Assembly (NCBI GenBank): GCA_009763385.1
Contig: CM019830.1
Coordinates: 95,854,649 to 95,918,648 of the forward strand
DNA: 64,000 nucleotides
Direction of reading: 5' to 3'
Source of the DNA: Coix lacryma-jobi var. lacryma-jobi
Taxonomy: Eukaryota; Streptophyta; Magnoliopsida; Poales; Poaceae
The notes under the pieces are model-generated. The model saw only the letters and a program-made list of their open reading frames with translations, was not told where the DNA came from and ran no database searches. The position numbers were made by a program, and so were the translations under genes. Below are positions 1 to 9,645 of this stretch, in pieces (positions within the stretch are counted from its first letter, which is position 1; each line of letters begins with the position of its first letter).

Positions 1-2
1 TT

Positions 3-395
3 GGGGGGAAGTGGTATGTGCTTGTTGTTGTCGATGATTTTTCGAGATATTCGTGGGTCTTCTTTTTAGCTGAGAAGACCGAGACTTTCTCCTTTGCTCG
101 CATTCTGATTTTGCGTCTTCGGAACGAGTTCCCTTTGAACTCGATGCGAGCTATTAGGAGTGATAATGGTTCCGAATTCAAGAATTCGGATTTTGAGAAG
201 TTTTGTAACTCTTTGGGTTTAGAGCATCAGTTTTCTCCCCCCTACACACCCCCTCAGAATGGTGTTGTAGAGAGGAAAAATCGGACCCTTGTAGAGATGG
301 CCAGGACGATGCTCGATGAGCATAGGACTCCTAGGCGATATTGGGCCGAAGCTATGAGCACTGCATGCTACATTTCCAATCGCATTTTTCTTTGA
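3..395 (+). pseudogene. copia integrase core fragment (SIRE-A pol)
   Basis: The reading frame is open from the window edge to a TGA at 393-395. It holds the end of the rve integrase core: VDDFSRYSWVFF near the start, the second catalytic Asp in IRSDNGSEF, and the catalytic Glu in PQNGVVERKN. The HHCC zinc region and first Asp are outside the window. In the intact enzyme this region joins element cDNA to the host chromosome. The frame continues after the TGA, so this is a pol polyprotein cut by a stop and not a separate gene. The same stop occurs at the same codon in SIRE-B. Confidence 0.85.
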
Positions 396-809
396 CCCTT
401 CTTGAGAAAGACCTCTTATGAGTTGCGTTTTGGAAAACTCCCCAAAGTGAGTTATTTTAGAGTTTTTGGTTGCCATTGTTTTATACTCAAAAAGGGCAAC
501 TTGGACAAGTTTGAGTCTCGTTCTTCTGACGGTGTGTTTTTGGGTTATGGCACTCATACTCGTGCTTATCGCGTACTTAACCTTGACACTAACCGAGTCA
601 TGGAGACATCCGATGTCACCTTCGACGAGACCATGGTTTGTCCTTCTTCTCGTTTTGAGCGTGCAGGTGATCATGAGGTTGGCGAACCTCTTTTCGATGA
701 TGAAGAAGAAGGTGCTGAAGGGATAGGTGACCCAACACCTCCTCCACCTGCTGTGCCGCAAAGAGCGGCCTCTACGACGACTCATGGCCCCGACACATCG
801 TCTTCCTAG
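396..809 (+). pseudogene. copia integrase C-terminal region and linker (SIRE-A pol)
   Basis: Continues in the same frame as the integrase core after the TGA. It begins with KTSYELRFGKLP and contains FGCHCFILKK and the GVFLGYGTHTRAYRV block that follows copia integrase, then an acidic, proline-rich linker. A TAG at 807-809 stops it; SIRE-B reads through at the corresponding place. Both stops are consistent with a decayed copy. Confidence 0.8.
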
Positions 810-1965
810 GGGCCGTGGGATCCGCCACCCCGAGCGGTACCTTTTGTACCCGGGGAGGCACCAGCTGCTGTTGAGGGGGAGGCCACTTCGGCTAGGGAGG
901 CGCCACGACACATTCAGCGCCAGCACCCGCCTCAGCAGATGATCGGCAGCATCGACGAACGCGTCACCCGGTCAAGGCAACTCTCTCACTTTGCCCATTT
1001 TGCATTTGTTGCTGATTTTGAGCCCCGAGATGTTGGACACGCTTTGACGGATCCTGATTGGGTCAATGCCATGCATGAGGAGCTTGAGAACTTTGAGAGA
1101 AATCGGGTTTGGGTTCTAGTGTCTCCACCTTCTAAATGTCACCCAATTGGGACAAAATGGGTTTTCAAAAACAAACAGGGAGAAGATGGCCATGTTGTGA
1201 GAAACAAGGCCAGACTCGTAGCCCAGGGATATAGTCAGAAGGAGGGGATAGACTATGAGGAGACGTTTGCTCCTGTAGCTCGTTTGGAGGCAATTAGGAT
1301 ACTCTTGGCTTTTGCTGCATCCAAAGGTTTCAAACTTTTTCAAATGGATGTCAAGAGTGCCTTCTTAAACGGCTACATAGAAGAGGAGCTGTATGTTAGA
1401 CAACCCCCCGGTTTCGAAAATCCCAAGTTTCCAAACCATGTCTTTAAACTTCACAAAGCTTTGTATGGTTTGAAGCAAGCCCCTAGAGCCTGGTATGATA
1501 GGTTGAAAACCTTTTTGCTTGCTAAGGGTTTTAAAATGGGATGTGTAGATAAAACGCTCTTTCTCCTCAAGCAAGGCAGTGATACTCTCTTGGTCCAAAT
1601 TTACGTGGATGATATCATTTTTGGTGGTTCTTCTCACGCTTTGGTTGGCAAGTTCGCAGATACTATGAGCAGGGAGTTCGAGATGAGCATGATCGGCGAG
1701 TTGACGTTTTTCCTCGCGTTGCAAATCAAGCAAACCCGGGAAGGAAAGTTTGTGCACCAGGGCAAGTACACGAGGGATATCCTGAAGAAGTTCGACATGG
1801 GTGAGGCCAAGCCTCTTCCAACACCCATGGCGACCACGATGGCCCAGGATGCGGACAAGGAGGGAGAAGCAGTGGACCAGAAGGAGTACCGGAGTATGAT
1901 CGGGTCGCTGCTGTACCTGACGGCGACACGCCCGGACATCCAGTTCGCGGTGTGCCTATGCGTGC
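810..1965 (+). pseudogene. copia reverse transcriptase (SIRE-A pol)
   Basis: Same frame as the upstream integrase; a methionine-initiated stretch begins at 939. RVT_2-type landmarks are present in order: DWVNAMHEELENFE, GTKWVFKNK, RLVAQGYSQKEGIDYEETFAPVAR, MDVKSAFLNG, PPGFENP, KALYGLKQAPRAWYD, and the catalytic YVDDIIFGG box near 1600-1626. The enzyme would copy element RNA into cDNA. The frame is lost near 1965 by a small deletion (about 2 bp compared with SIRE-B), after which out-of-frame codons run to a stop at 2120. All visible catalytic Asp residues are intact. Confidence 0.88.
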
Positions 1966-2544
1966 TTTCAGGCGTCGCCGCGCACCTCTCACTGTCAGGC
2001 GGTCAAGCGCATTATGAGGTACTTATCCTTTTCTCCAGAATTCGGGATTTGCTATTCTGCTTCCTCCACTCTTTCCCTTTGCGGTTATTCCGATGCCAAT
2101 TTTGCTGGTTGCCGTATTGATCGCATGTCCACTTCTGGGACTTGCCAGTTTATTGGTTCTTCTCTTGTTTCATGGTCTTCTCGCAAGCAGTCTAGCGTCG
2201 CCCAGTCTACCACGGAGGCTGAGTATGTTGCTGCGGCTAGCTGCTGTTCCCAGTTACTCTGGATGATGGCCACTTTGCGTGATTTTGGTCTGAGCTTTTC
2301 TCGTGTTCCATTGCTTTGTGACAGCACGAGTGCGATTAGCGTTGCTAAGAACCCCGTGCTTCACTCGAAGACCAAACACATTGATGTGCGCTTTCATTTT
2401 CTGCGAGACCACTATGAGAAGGGTGATATCGACCTTCGCCATGTCGATACTCATCATCAGCTTGCTGATATTTTTACCAAGCCTTTGGACCAATCAACCT
2501 TTAATCGGTTGAGAGGTGAGCTTGGTGTGTGTTTACCCTTTTAG
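1966..2544 (+). pseudogene. copia RNase H domain (SIRE-A pol)
   Basis: After the frameshift the pol sequence resumes in another frame, readable from 2014. It has the copia RNase H signatures LCGYSDANFAGC, STSGTCQF, SWSSRKQSSVAQSTTEAEY, and KTKHIDVRFHFLRDH followed by LADIFTKPLD. It ends at a natural stop at 2542-2544, the same end as in SIRE-B. Its role is removal of RNA from the RNA-DNA hybrid during reverse transcription. The domain itself has no internal stop. Confidence 0.87.
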
Positions 2545-4131
2545 ATGGGGGAAACACTTTGGATTTTGTATGATACACTGACTTTTTGTTTTCAGTTGTT
2601 TTTGCTTCTTTTTGGTTTTTTCGTGCATCTTTTGCATTTTAGCATACGCTTTTACATTCTGAGCTTCATATGTATAATCTAAAGAATGTAACTATGCTCT
2701 GTGTAGTTTTTGCTCTGATGCTTTATGTAGATGCTGTAGCTTATGCTCTTTCTGATCACTAGTGCATACTATGAGCTGAGCTATTTTTGAATGGTGAATT
2801 TGATAATGAACTTAAAACTTGAAAATGTTCACCATTGAGATATGCAACGAGCATGTGTAGGATGTGTTGAAGTCACATGTGCTTTTCATATATGCTAGGT
2901 TGCTATGTCTCTAGTGTTGAGTCATTCACTTGCTTGGTATGTCATATTCTGTTTAAAATCTGAACCAAGTTAAGTGAATTGGAAAGATCGAGATGAGTTT
3001 GCTTGTTAACACCTCACAGTTTCGAGACTGTTTCCCATTGCACTTTTGGGTTAAACTTGAGCTGTGTAGTGTATGACCGAAACTGTTGCTTTAAGCTTCT
3101 GATTGCTTATGCATAGGCTTCGCACAGTTGAAAAGTTAGGCAATAACAAGCATTCAACCTCTCACAGTCACATGCTGTTTTCTGAACTTGTGTAATTTCA
3201 CCGCTGCATCTCCGATTAAAATCTGAAATCACAAGTATATGCCTAAAGTGATATCAGCATGATGATTGAACTGTGCTAGGGGTAGTTCACTTGGTATACA
3301 TGCTTAGCACATTTGACTTCCTGTCCATACATGTCTTGTGCTATTTTGATGGTGAATACCTTTTTCGGCTTAAAACTGCTCACATGTTCATATTTCATTC
3401 TTAGTGATCAGCTTGAGCCTTTGCTAGCATTCTGTGCATTTTTCTGAGTCATCGGTTCAGAACTCTATAGAGCACCTTTGCATTTTTTAGTATACTCCTG
3501 AAGCTCCTAACTTGCATTTTGCCTCATTTGCAACTTGGAAGGGGAGAAATCTGCGTGTTAGCACTTTGTGCTGCATTTTCTGAGGGGGAGCTTTGACTCT
3601 TGACAAGTGCATTTTCAACTAAGGGGGAGAAATTGCAAATCATATTTCCTGGTTGTTTGCACTATTCGAGGGGGAGTTTGTTTCCGGTTGAGTCTTTGAC
3701 ATTTTCAATTGGTTTGGAGCGGTTTGCTAGTTGCGTTGAGCCTTAGCCTCTTTCTTGAGGGACTAGCATTTGCTTTTCAGATTTTCAATTGGTGTCGAAC
3801 TCTTTTTGGTAACAGTCGGTATCGAGCTTTCTTTGCTAGTTGTGTTGAGCCTCTGTGCCTCTATCCTGAGGGACTAGCATTTTGCTTCGATATTTTCGAT
3901 TGGTTTTTGCTAGCGGTGTTGAGCCTGTTCTACCTCTTCTTGAGGGCTAGCTTTGCTTTGCTTGGTTGCGTCGAGCCATTGCCCATGTCTTTGGGGACCA
4001 AGTTCTTTCGCTCTTTCCACTTGACCTTCTTCGGCTTTGCTATGCTTTTGGGTCATTTGGTCGAGTTTTCTCTTTTCCTTCTTCCTTCTTCTCTTTCTAT
4101 TATGATTTGTGTTGGTAGTTGACAATGCACT
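2545..4131 (+). other. SIRE-A 3' non-coding tail with repeats and several polypurine-like tracts
   Basis: About 1.6 kb between the RNase H stop and the LTR, without a supportable reading frame. SIRE elements of other plants can carry an envelope-like gene here; none is visible. The right part has imperfect tandem repeats of 60-75 bp with the words GTTGAGCCT and GAGGGACTAGCA (about 3700-3960). G-rich purine tracts of the form GGGGGAG occur near 3540, 3580, 3623 and 3670, before the real PPT next to the LTR. The same tail is present at 6409-7726 and, on the other strand, at 19941-22153. Confidence 0.75.
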
Positions 4132-4146
4132 CATCAAGGGGGAGAT
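4132..4146 (+). promoter_or_regulatory. polypurine tract next to LTR A
   Basis: The purine run AAGGGGGAGA lies directly before the LTR start TGCGGATACATG, the position of a plus-strand primer. The same junction occurs, inverted, at 19929-19940 in SIRE-B and in degenerate form before LTR B. Confidence 0.75.
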
Positions 4147-4535
4147 TGCGGATACATGGGTGTATGTCGGGTCTCTGAGTGATGAGTGATTGTCAACTGG
4201 GATGATGCGCATGTTCTTTGGCTTGTGTTGTGCAGGTGTCGAGCATGGATACAGTGATCAAAGGCGAGGTGAAGGTCAAGTAGAGACGTGCCGTGCCGAT
4301 GGACCGAGAGTGGCGAAGGGCGGACGTGAGGCTTGGACTGAGGGACCAGAGGCCCGAGGATCAGCTGTGGTGGCTGGCAGCCTGTGATGACAACAAGTGA
4401 AGAAGTGTGGTCATGTGTTGCCTGAGTCGTGGACTTGGGGACACGTGTCGGTGGACGGGGTGCACGGGAGGTGCATCCCATCTACGACGTCGGTTTGGTG
4501 GTAGAGCCAGGGAAAAACCATCGGGTGGACGGTTT

Positions 4536-4759
4536 CCAGGTTTGGGCCTCAAAACCTGGGTGTGGATGGTTTCCGAGTTTGGCCACAAAACTCGGGCTGA
4601 GGACGGTTTCCAGGTTTGGGCCTCAAAACCTGGGCACTGAGGGTTTGTTGAGTTTGTCCTCAAAACTCAGAAGATGGTGGGCTGGTTTCTCGGTTTGGGC
4701 CTCAAAACCGGGGGTTGGCTGGAAAAGGCTTGTTTCCCGGTTTGGGCCACAAAACCGGG
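4536..4759 (+). repeat. array of six short hairpins in U3 of LTR A
   Basis: Six inverted repeats at 4536-4559, 4573-4595, 4610-4633, 4649-4669, 4691-4710 and 4736-4759. Each has the plan stem-GTTT, a short GGGCCTC or GGCCAC loop, AAAC-stem. Stems are CCAGG/CCTGG, CCGAG/CTCGG, CCAGG/CCTGG, TGAG/CTCA, CGG/CCG and CCCGG/CCGGG. Start-to-start spacing is 37, 37, 39, 42 and 45 bp. The array lies about 190 bp upstream of the TATA-like box. Confidence 0.85.
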
Positions 4760-5550
4760 GGTGCAGAGCGAGGGCGGCACGTGGCGGCAATCGGGAGGTT
4801 GCATCGAGGCAACGCTACGAGTTGTTCGGGCGTGGCCGTCGGATCCACCTACCACCGAGTTGGTCCAGAATAACCTTAGGGTTTAGCTGGTTCGCTCTGT
4901 AAGTAGTTAGGGGTAGAGTGGGAATTAGGAATAGGTTAGAATTAGGATAAATAGGGGGAGACACCCACCTTCCCATCTATCTCAGTTAGTCATCCCTGAC
5001 ATTTGCTCTTTGCTTCTAGGGTTTCCTGCTCTCCCAATCCCCTGCTGTAGCTGGCTGAGATCCGCAGAGAACCATACCTCTATGTACTGGAGATTTTGAG
5101 GAAGTGAGGCCGTAACCTCACTGTTGTAGCGTGTGGTAGACACATGGTTGCAGATCGATGTGTTGATTCGCGTTTTGATTCGTGTTCTTCGCGTTCTTCG
5201 TTTCTCCGTGATTTTCCCGTCACTCGATCTCCCTCTCTACTGCGTCTTTGTGAAATCCGTTTGAATCAACTTGTTCATATTTGAAAGGAGATCATTTCCA
5301 CCGAAGGAATTCATCTATCTCCCTACGAGCAAGTAGATCGGGTTGATTTTGTTTTCGTGGCGCTTTTCGGTTCATCCTCCTTCCCTTTTTGATTTCCCAG
5401 TGATTGACTCGATTTGAGCAGATGATTTCTTGGGGATAGTCTCCTAACTACTCCGTGATCATCCTCTCCAAGTTTGGGAACGTGGGATTGTGAGTTGATT
5501 CAATTTGGGATTGATTTGGGTGAAGGGCGAACAAATTCGCCCTCCCTGAG

Positions 5551-5822
5551 TGACCGCGGACAGTCCGCCACTCAGGGCGCGGACAGTCCGCGCGTCGGGG
5601 ACGAGCCAGACCAGTGGCACTGTCCTTTGGCTGATTTGGCTTTTGGTTGAACGGCGGACAGTCCGCAGTTCAAAGCCGCGGACAGTCCGGGACTGTCCAG
5701 GAGACTTGCAACAGCACTTCGGTTTTGCTCATTTGGCCGGCGGACAGTCCGCGACCTGAGCCCGGACAGTCCGCCACTGGGCAGACAGTCCGCGACCGTA
5801 TCGGCGGACAGTCCGCGAATCG
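5551..5822 (+). repeat. array of the GCGGACAGTCCGC palindrome in LTR A
   Basis: About eight copies of a 13-bp word that is palindromic around its central A, some lacking an end base, spaced irregularly by 10-90 bp of unrelated sequence. The other SIRE-type LTRs have different words with the same GTCCG/CGGAC core in the same relative place. Confidence 0.85.
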
Positions 5823-6051
5823 GCTGTTTGCTCCGGTTTAGTGCATTTGGTCTCCCTGCTTGTTAGCTTGGTTTCCGGACTTCTCGTTTGACCCTAGAGT
5901 TGACCAAGGAACCTCTCTATGTATCTTTGCTACTTGTTAGCATAGGTATTTAGGAGTTTCTCGACGTAGCTGTCTATCTACGTTCGGGACTTGGTTTTTG
6001 GGGTTGTGTTCGAGCCGGAGCTTTTGGCATTTGGTTTGCTATCTTCTTGTG

Positions 6052-6408
6052 GTGCCTCGCTGTGATCCTAGGGATCATCCACCCTGTTCCAAGGGTCGTG
6101 GGCATCACGGTTTCAGTCGCAGTTTCTCGGGGTTGATTTTGGGACATTTGGCCAAAGTTTCGAGAGAAATTTTTGAGCTCCCATTCACCCCCCCTCTGGT
6201 CGCCTTGCTAGTGCTTTCTCGGTCCTTCAGTGTCTCGCTGTGATTCTAGGGATCATCCACCCTCTTCCAAGGGTCGTGGGCATCATGGTTTCGGTCGAAG
6301 TGTTTGGAGGTTGATTTTGGGACAAAAGGCCATAGTTTCGAGATAAATTTTTGTGCCTCCCATTCAGCCCCCCTCTGGTCGCCTTGCTATTGCATTCTCG
6401 GTCCTTCA
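6052..6408 (+). repeat. 178-bp tandem duplication of the LTR A 3' end
   Basis: Copy 1 (6052-6229) and copy 2 (6230-6408) both begin GTGxCTCGCTGTGAT and end CGGTCCTTCA. Each therefore ends in a complete LTR terminus. The two copies differ at scattered positions, so the duplication is not very recent. Confidence 0.85.
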
Positions 6409-7726
6409 ATTGTTCACCATTGAGATATGCAACTAGCATGTGTAGGATGTGTTGAATTCACTTGTGCTTCTCATATATGCTAGGTTGCTATGTCTCTAGT
6501 TCTGAGTCATTCACTTGCTTGGTATGTTCATATTCTGTTATAAAATTTGAACCAAGTTTTAAGTTAATTGAAAAGATCGAGATGGGATTGCTTGTCAGCA
6601 CATCACGGTATCGAGACTGTTTCTCATTGCACATTGAGTTAAACTTGAGCCGTATAGTGTATGACCGAAACCGACGCTTTAAGATTCTCATTGAATTTGC
6701 ATAGGCTTAGCTCGGTTGAAAAGTTAGGCAATGACAAGTTTTCAACCTCTCGCAATCACATGCTGAATTCTAAACTTGTGTAATTTCACCGTTGCAACTC
6801 CGATTAAAATCTGAAATCACAAGTGTATGTTTCATTCTATAACATGATGATTGAACTTTTCTAGGGGTTGTTCACCTTGTATACATGATTAGCACTTGTT
6901 AGACTTCCTGTCTATACATGTTTAGTGCTATTTTGATGGTGAATACCTTTTTGGCTAAAACTGCTCAATTTGCTCATATGTTCATATTCCGTATTTGGTG
7001 ATCAGCTTGAGCCTTTGCTAGCATGTTATGGATGTTGTTGAGTCATCAGATCAGAACTATGTAGAGCATCTTTTCATTCTATTGATTCTATTCCTGAAGC
7101 TGCTAACTTGCATTTTTGACTCATATGCATTTTGGAAGAGGAAGAAATATGCTTGATAGTTCATTATCAACTAAGGGGGAGAAATTCTCTCAAATCATAA
7201 GATCAACTAAGGGGGAGATTTCCTGGTTGTGTCCTGGTTGTGTGCACTATTTGAGGGGGTGTTTGCTTGATTACTGTTTTTTAAATTTCCCAATTGGTTG
7301 TGTTGAGCCTTGCCTCTTTCTTGAGGGACTAGCAAATGTTTTTCAGTTCAATTGGTTCGGAGCATTCTTTGATGGCTAGTTGTGTTGAGCCTTTGCCTCT
7401 TTCTTGAGGGACTAGCATACGCCTTTCAGCTTTTCAATTGGTATCAAGCTCTTCTGTTCTTGAGTTGGTAACAGTTGGTACTGAGTTTTCTTGCTAGCGG
7501 TGTTGACCCTGTTCTACCTCTTATTGAGGGCTAGCTTTGCTTTGCTTGGTTGCGTCGAGCCGTTGCCCATGTCCTTGGGGACCAAGTTTTCTTGCTCTTT
7601 CCACTTGACCTTCTTCGGCTTTGCTATGCTTTTGGGTCATTTGATCGAGTTCTCTCTCTTTCTTCTTCCTTCTATTTTATTATGATTTGTGTGAGTAGTT
7701 GACAATGCACTCATCAAGTGGGAGAG
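6409..7726 (+). other. second copy of the SIRE 3' tail, gag-pol deleted
   Basis: Begins TTCACCATTGAGATATGCAA right after the LTR A end and an ATTG, and follows the tail at 2826-4146 to a degenerate PPT (AAGTGGGAGAG, 7716-7726). There is no PBS, gag or pol between LTR A and this tail. Together with LTR A and LTR B it is a deletion derivative about 5.5 kb long. No coding region is visible. Confidence 0.8.
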
Positions 7727-8113
7727 TGCGGATACATGAGTGTATGCCGAGTCTCGAGTGATGAGTGATTGTCAACAGGTTTGATCGCATGTTCTTTGGC
7801 TTGTGTTGTGCAGGTGTCGAGCACGGAGACAGTGATCGAGGGCAAGGTGAAGGTCAAGTAGAGACGTGCCGTGCCGACGGACCGAGAGCGGTGAAGGGCG
7901 GACGTGAGGCTTGACTGAGGGACCGGTGGCCTGAGGATCAGCTGTGGTGGCTGGCAGCCTGGGACAGCGACGAGCGGAGACTTGCGGGGCACAGTGTTGC
8001 TCGGGTCGAGGACCTGGGGACACGTGTCGGTGGACGGGGTGCACGGGCGGTGCATCCCCTCAACAGCGTCGGTTTGGTGGTTGAGCCACTGAAAAACCAC
8101 CGGTGGACGGTTT

Positions 8114-8339
8114 CCAGGTTTGGGCCACAAAACCTGGGTGCTGCGGGTTTGCCGAGTTTGGGCCACAAAACTCGGGCTGAGGACGGTTTCCAGGTTTGGG
8201 CCTCAAAACCTGGGCGCTGCGGGTTTCTGAGTTTTGGCCACAAAACTCAGGCGATGGACGTCGGGTTTCCCGGTTTCAGCCTCAAAACCGGGGGGAGGAC
8301 TTGAAGGCCTGGTTTCCCGGTTTCGGCCTCAAAACTGGG
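8114..8339 (+). repeat. array of six short hairpins in U3 of LTR B
   Basis: Hairpins at 8114-8137, 8152-8175, 8190-8213, 8228-8249, 8269-8292 and 8316-8339, spaced 38, 38, 38, 41 and 47 bp. Stem order is CCAGG, CCGAG, CCAGG, TGAG, CCCGG, CCCGG, the same as in LTR A for the first four. The last has one G-T in its stem. Confidence 0.85.
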
Positions 8340-9124
8340 AGGCGGAGTCTGGGAAAAGGACAAGCAGAGCGGTGGTGGCACGTGGCGGCAATCGGTGAGG
8401 TTGCGTCGAGGCAACGCTACCAGTTGTGCGGGCGTGGCCGTCGGATCACCACCTACCACGAGTTGGTCCAGAATAACCTTAGGGTTTAGCTGGTTCGCTC
8501 TGTAAATAATTAGGGGTAGAGTGGGAATTAGAATTAGGATAAGTAGGAGGAGACACCCACCTCCCAAAACATCTCAGTCATTTGCTCTTTGCTCCTAGGG
8601 TTTCCTGCTCTCCCTATTCCCTGCTGTAGCGAACTGAGATCCACAGAGATGTGAACCATACCTCTGTGTCCATGAGATTTTGAGGAAGTGAGACCGTAAT
8701 CTCACTTTTGTAGCGTGTGGTAGCCACACGGTTGCAAATTCATGGTTGTGATTCGCGTTTTGTTCTTGTTCTTCGCGGATTGCTTTTCTCCAGGATTTTC
8801 CCATTGCTCGATCTCTCTACTCGTTGCGTCTTTTGCAAATCCGTTTGAACTGAGTTGTTCTAGATCGTGAGGCACTTCTTTCCACCAAAGGAAATCACCT
8901 CTAACCTCATGAGCTAGTAGATCGGTCAATTTTCGTTTCGGATCGGTTTTTGCTCCCTTTGCCCTGAATTCTTCTAATTCATCGATTTGGAGTTAGGTTC
9001 GAGCCATAATCCTTTTGGGATACATCACTAACCTCCTTGGAACTCCTCATACCAAATCCAAGCCTTAGTGCTTTTGATTTACAGGAGATCGGGTTGAATT
9101 CACAGAAGAACTGGGCTGTATCGG

Positions 9125-9385
9125 GACCATCGGACGCTGTGTTCATCACATCGGACGCGTCTGGTGCCACGTGTCATCTGACAGTGCTTTTGAAGGAGCA
9201 TCGGACGCTGACCATCGGAGCGTCCGTTGTCATCGGACGCGCCGGGGGTCAAGCATTGGACGCTAGGGTTTCACTGTAGCAGTGTCCGATGCCAGTCCAG
9301 TAAGGTTCCAGAACGGTTCTGTTTGCATCGGACGCATCCGGTGCTGAGCCATCGGATGCAGGCCAGCGTCCGATGCTGGTGTTTC
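9125..9385 (+). repeat. CATCGGACGC / GCGTCCGATG repeat cluster in LTR B
   Basis: About ten copies of a 10-bp word in both orientations, with variants such as ATTGGACGC and ATCGGATGC. It occupies the place of the GCGGACAGTCCGC array of LTR A. Confidence 0.8.
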
Positions 9386-9645
9386 TGCCCTGTTTCGTCC
9401 GCGGTTTGTTCGTTCATTGTCGGTTTTGATTTCCGGCTTTTGCGTTGGGTTTCTAGAGTTGTATAGTGTCTCACTGTTCTTCTTGGAAGCATCCACCCTA
9501 CATCTAGGGTCGTAGACACTTGCAAGCTCTAGGTTTGCTCTTAGGGGTTGATTCTCGGGACAGTTGCGATAAGTTTCTGAAAAGAAATTTGAAGCTCCCA
9601 TTCACCCCCCTATGGTCGCTTTCTGGTAGCACTCTCGGTCCTTCA

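Larger units (their letters stand above)
4147..6408 (+). repeat. SIRE-A LTR A (3' LTR of the pol-bearing unit)
   Basis: Starts TGCGGATACATG after the PPT and ends CGGTCCTTCA, giving TG...CA termini. At 2262 bp it is longer than LTR B (1919 bp), partly because its last 178 bp are tandemly duplicated. It holds the hairpin array (4536-4759), a probable TATA-like GATAAATAGG near 4946, and the GCGGACAGTCCGC array (5551-5822). The four bases after its end (ATTG) match the bases between LTR end and PBS in SIRE-B, so it also served as a 5' LTR for the truncated unit downstream. Confidence 0.88.
1..9645 (+). mobile_element. SIRE/Maximus-like Ty1-copia element SIRE-A, left-truncated by the window, tandem LTR structure
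   Basis: The order integrase, reverse transcriptase, RNase H, followed by a long non-coding tail and then an LTR, identifies a Ty1-copia element. The protein sequence and the 2 kb LTRs match SIRE-B (17973-30382), which is full length. The 5' LTR, gag and protease lie left of the window. There are two LTRs to the right of pol: LTR A (4147-6408) and LTR B (7727-9645), separated by a second copy of the 3' non-coding tail. The right end falls in the middle of the Athila-1 5' LTR, so SIRE-A inserted into Athila-1; the right-hand 5-bp target copy would be AGAAC (9646-9650), the left one is outside the window. Confidence 0.9.
7727..9645 (+). repeat. SIRE-A LTR B (right end of the tandem element)
   Basis: Starts TGCGGATACATGAG and ends CGGTCCTTCA; 1919 bp. 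It is clearly homologous to LTR A over U3 but differs at many bases and carries a different GTCCG word. It contains the six-hairpin array at 8114-8339. It is followed directly by the middle of the Athila-1 LTR, which fixes its right boundary. Confidence 0.88.

Noticed and set aside
2545..4131. Envelope-like gene expected in SIRE elements
   Set aside because: Only one frame of 137 codons (3709-4122) exists. Its hydrophobic translation comes from the TTTCTTGAGGGACTAGC repeats and is not conserved in the other two tails.
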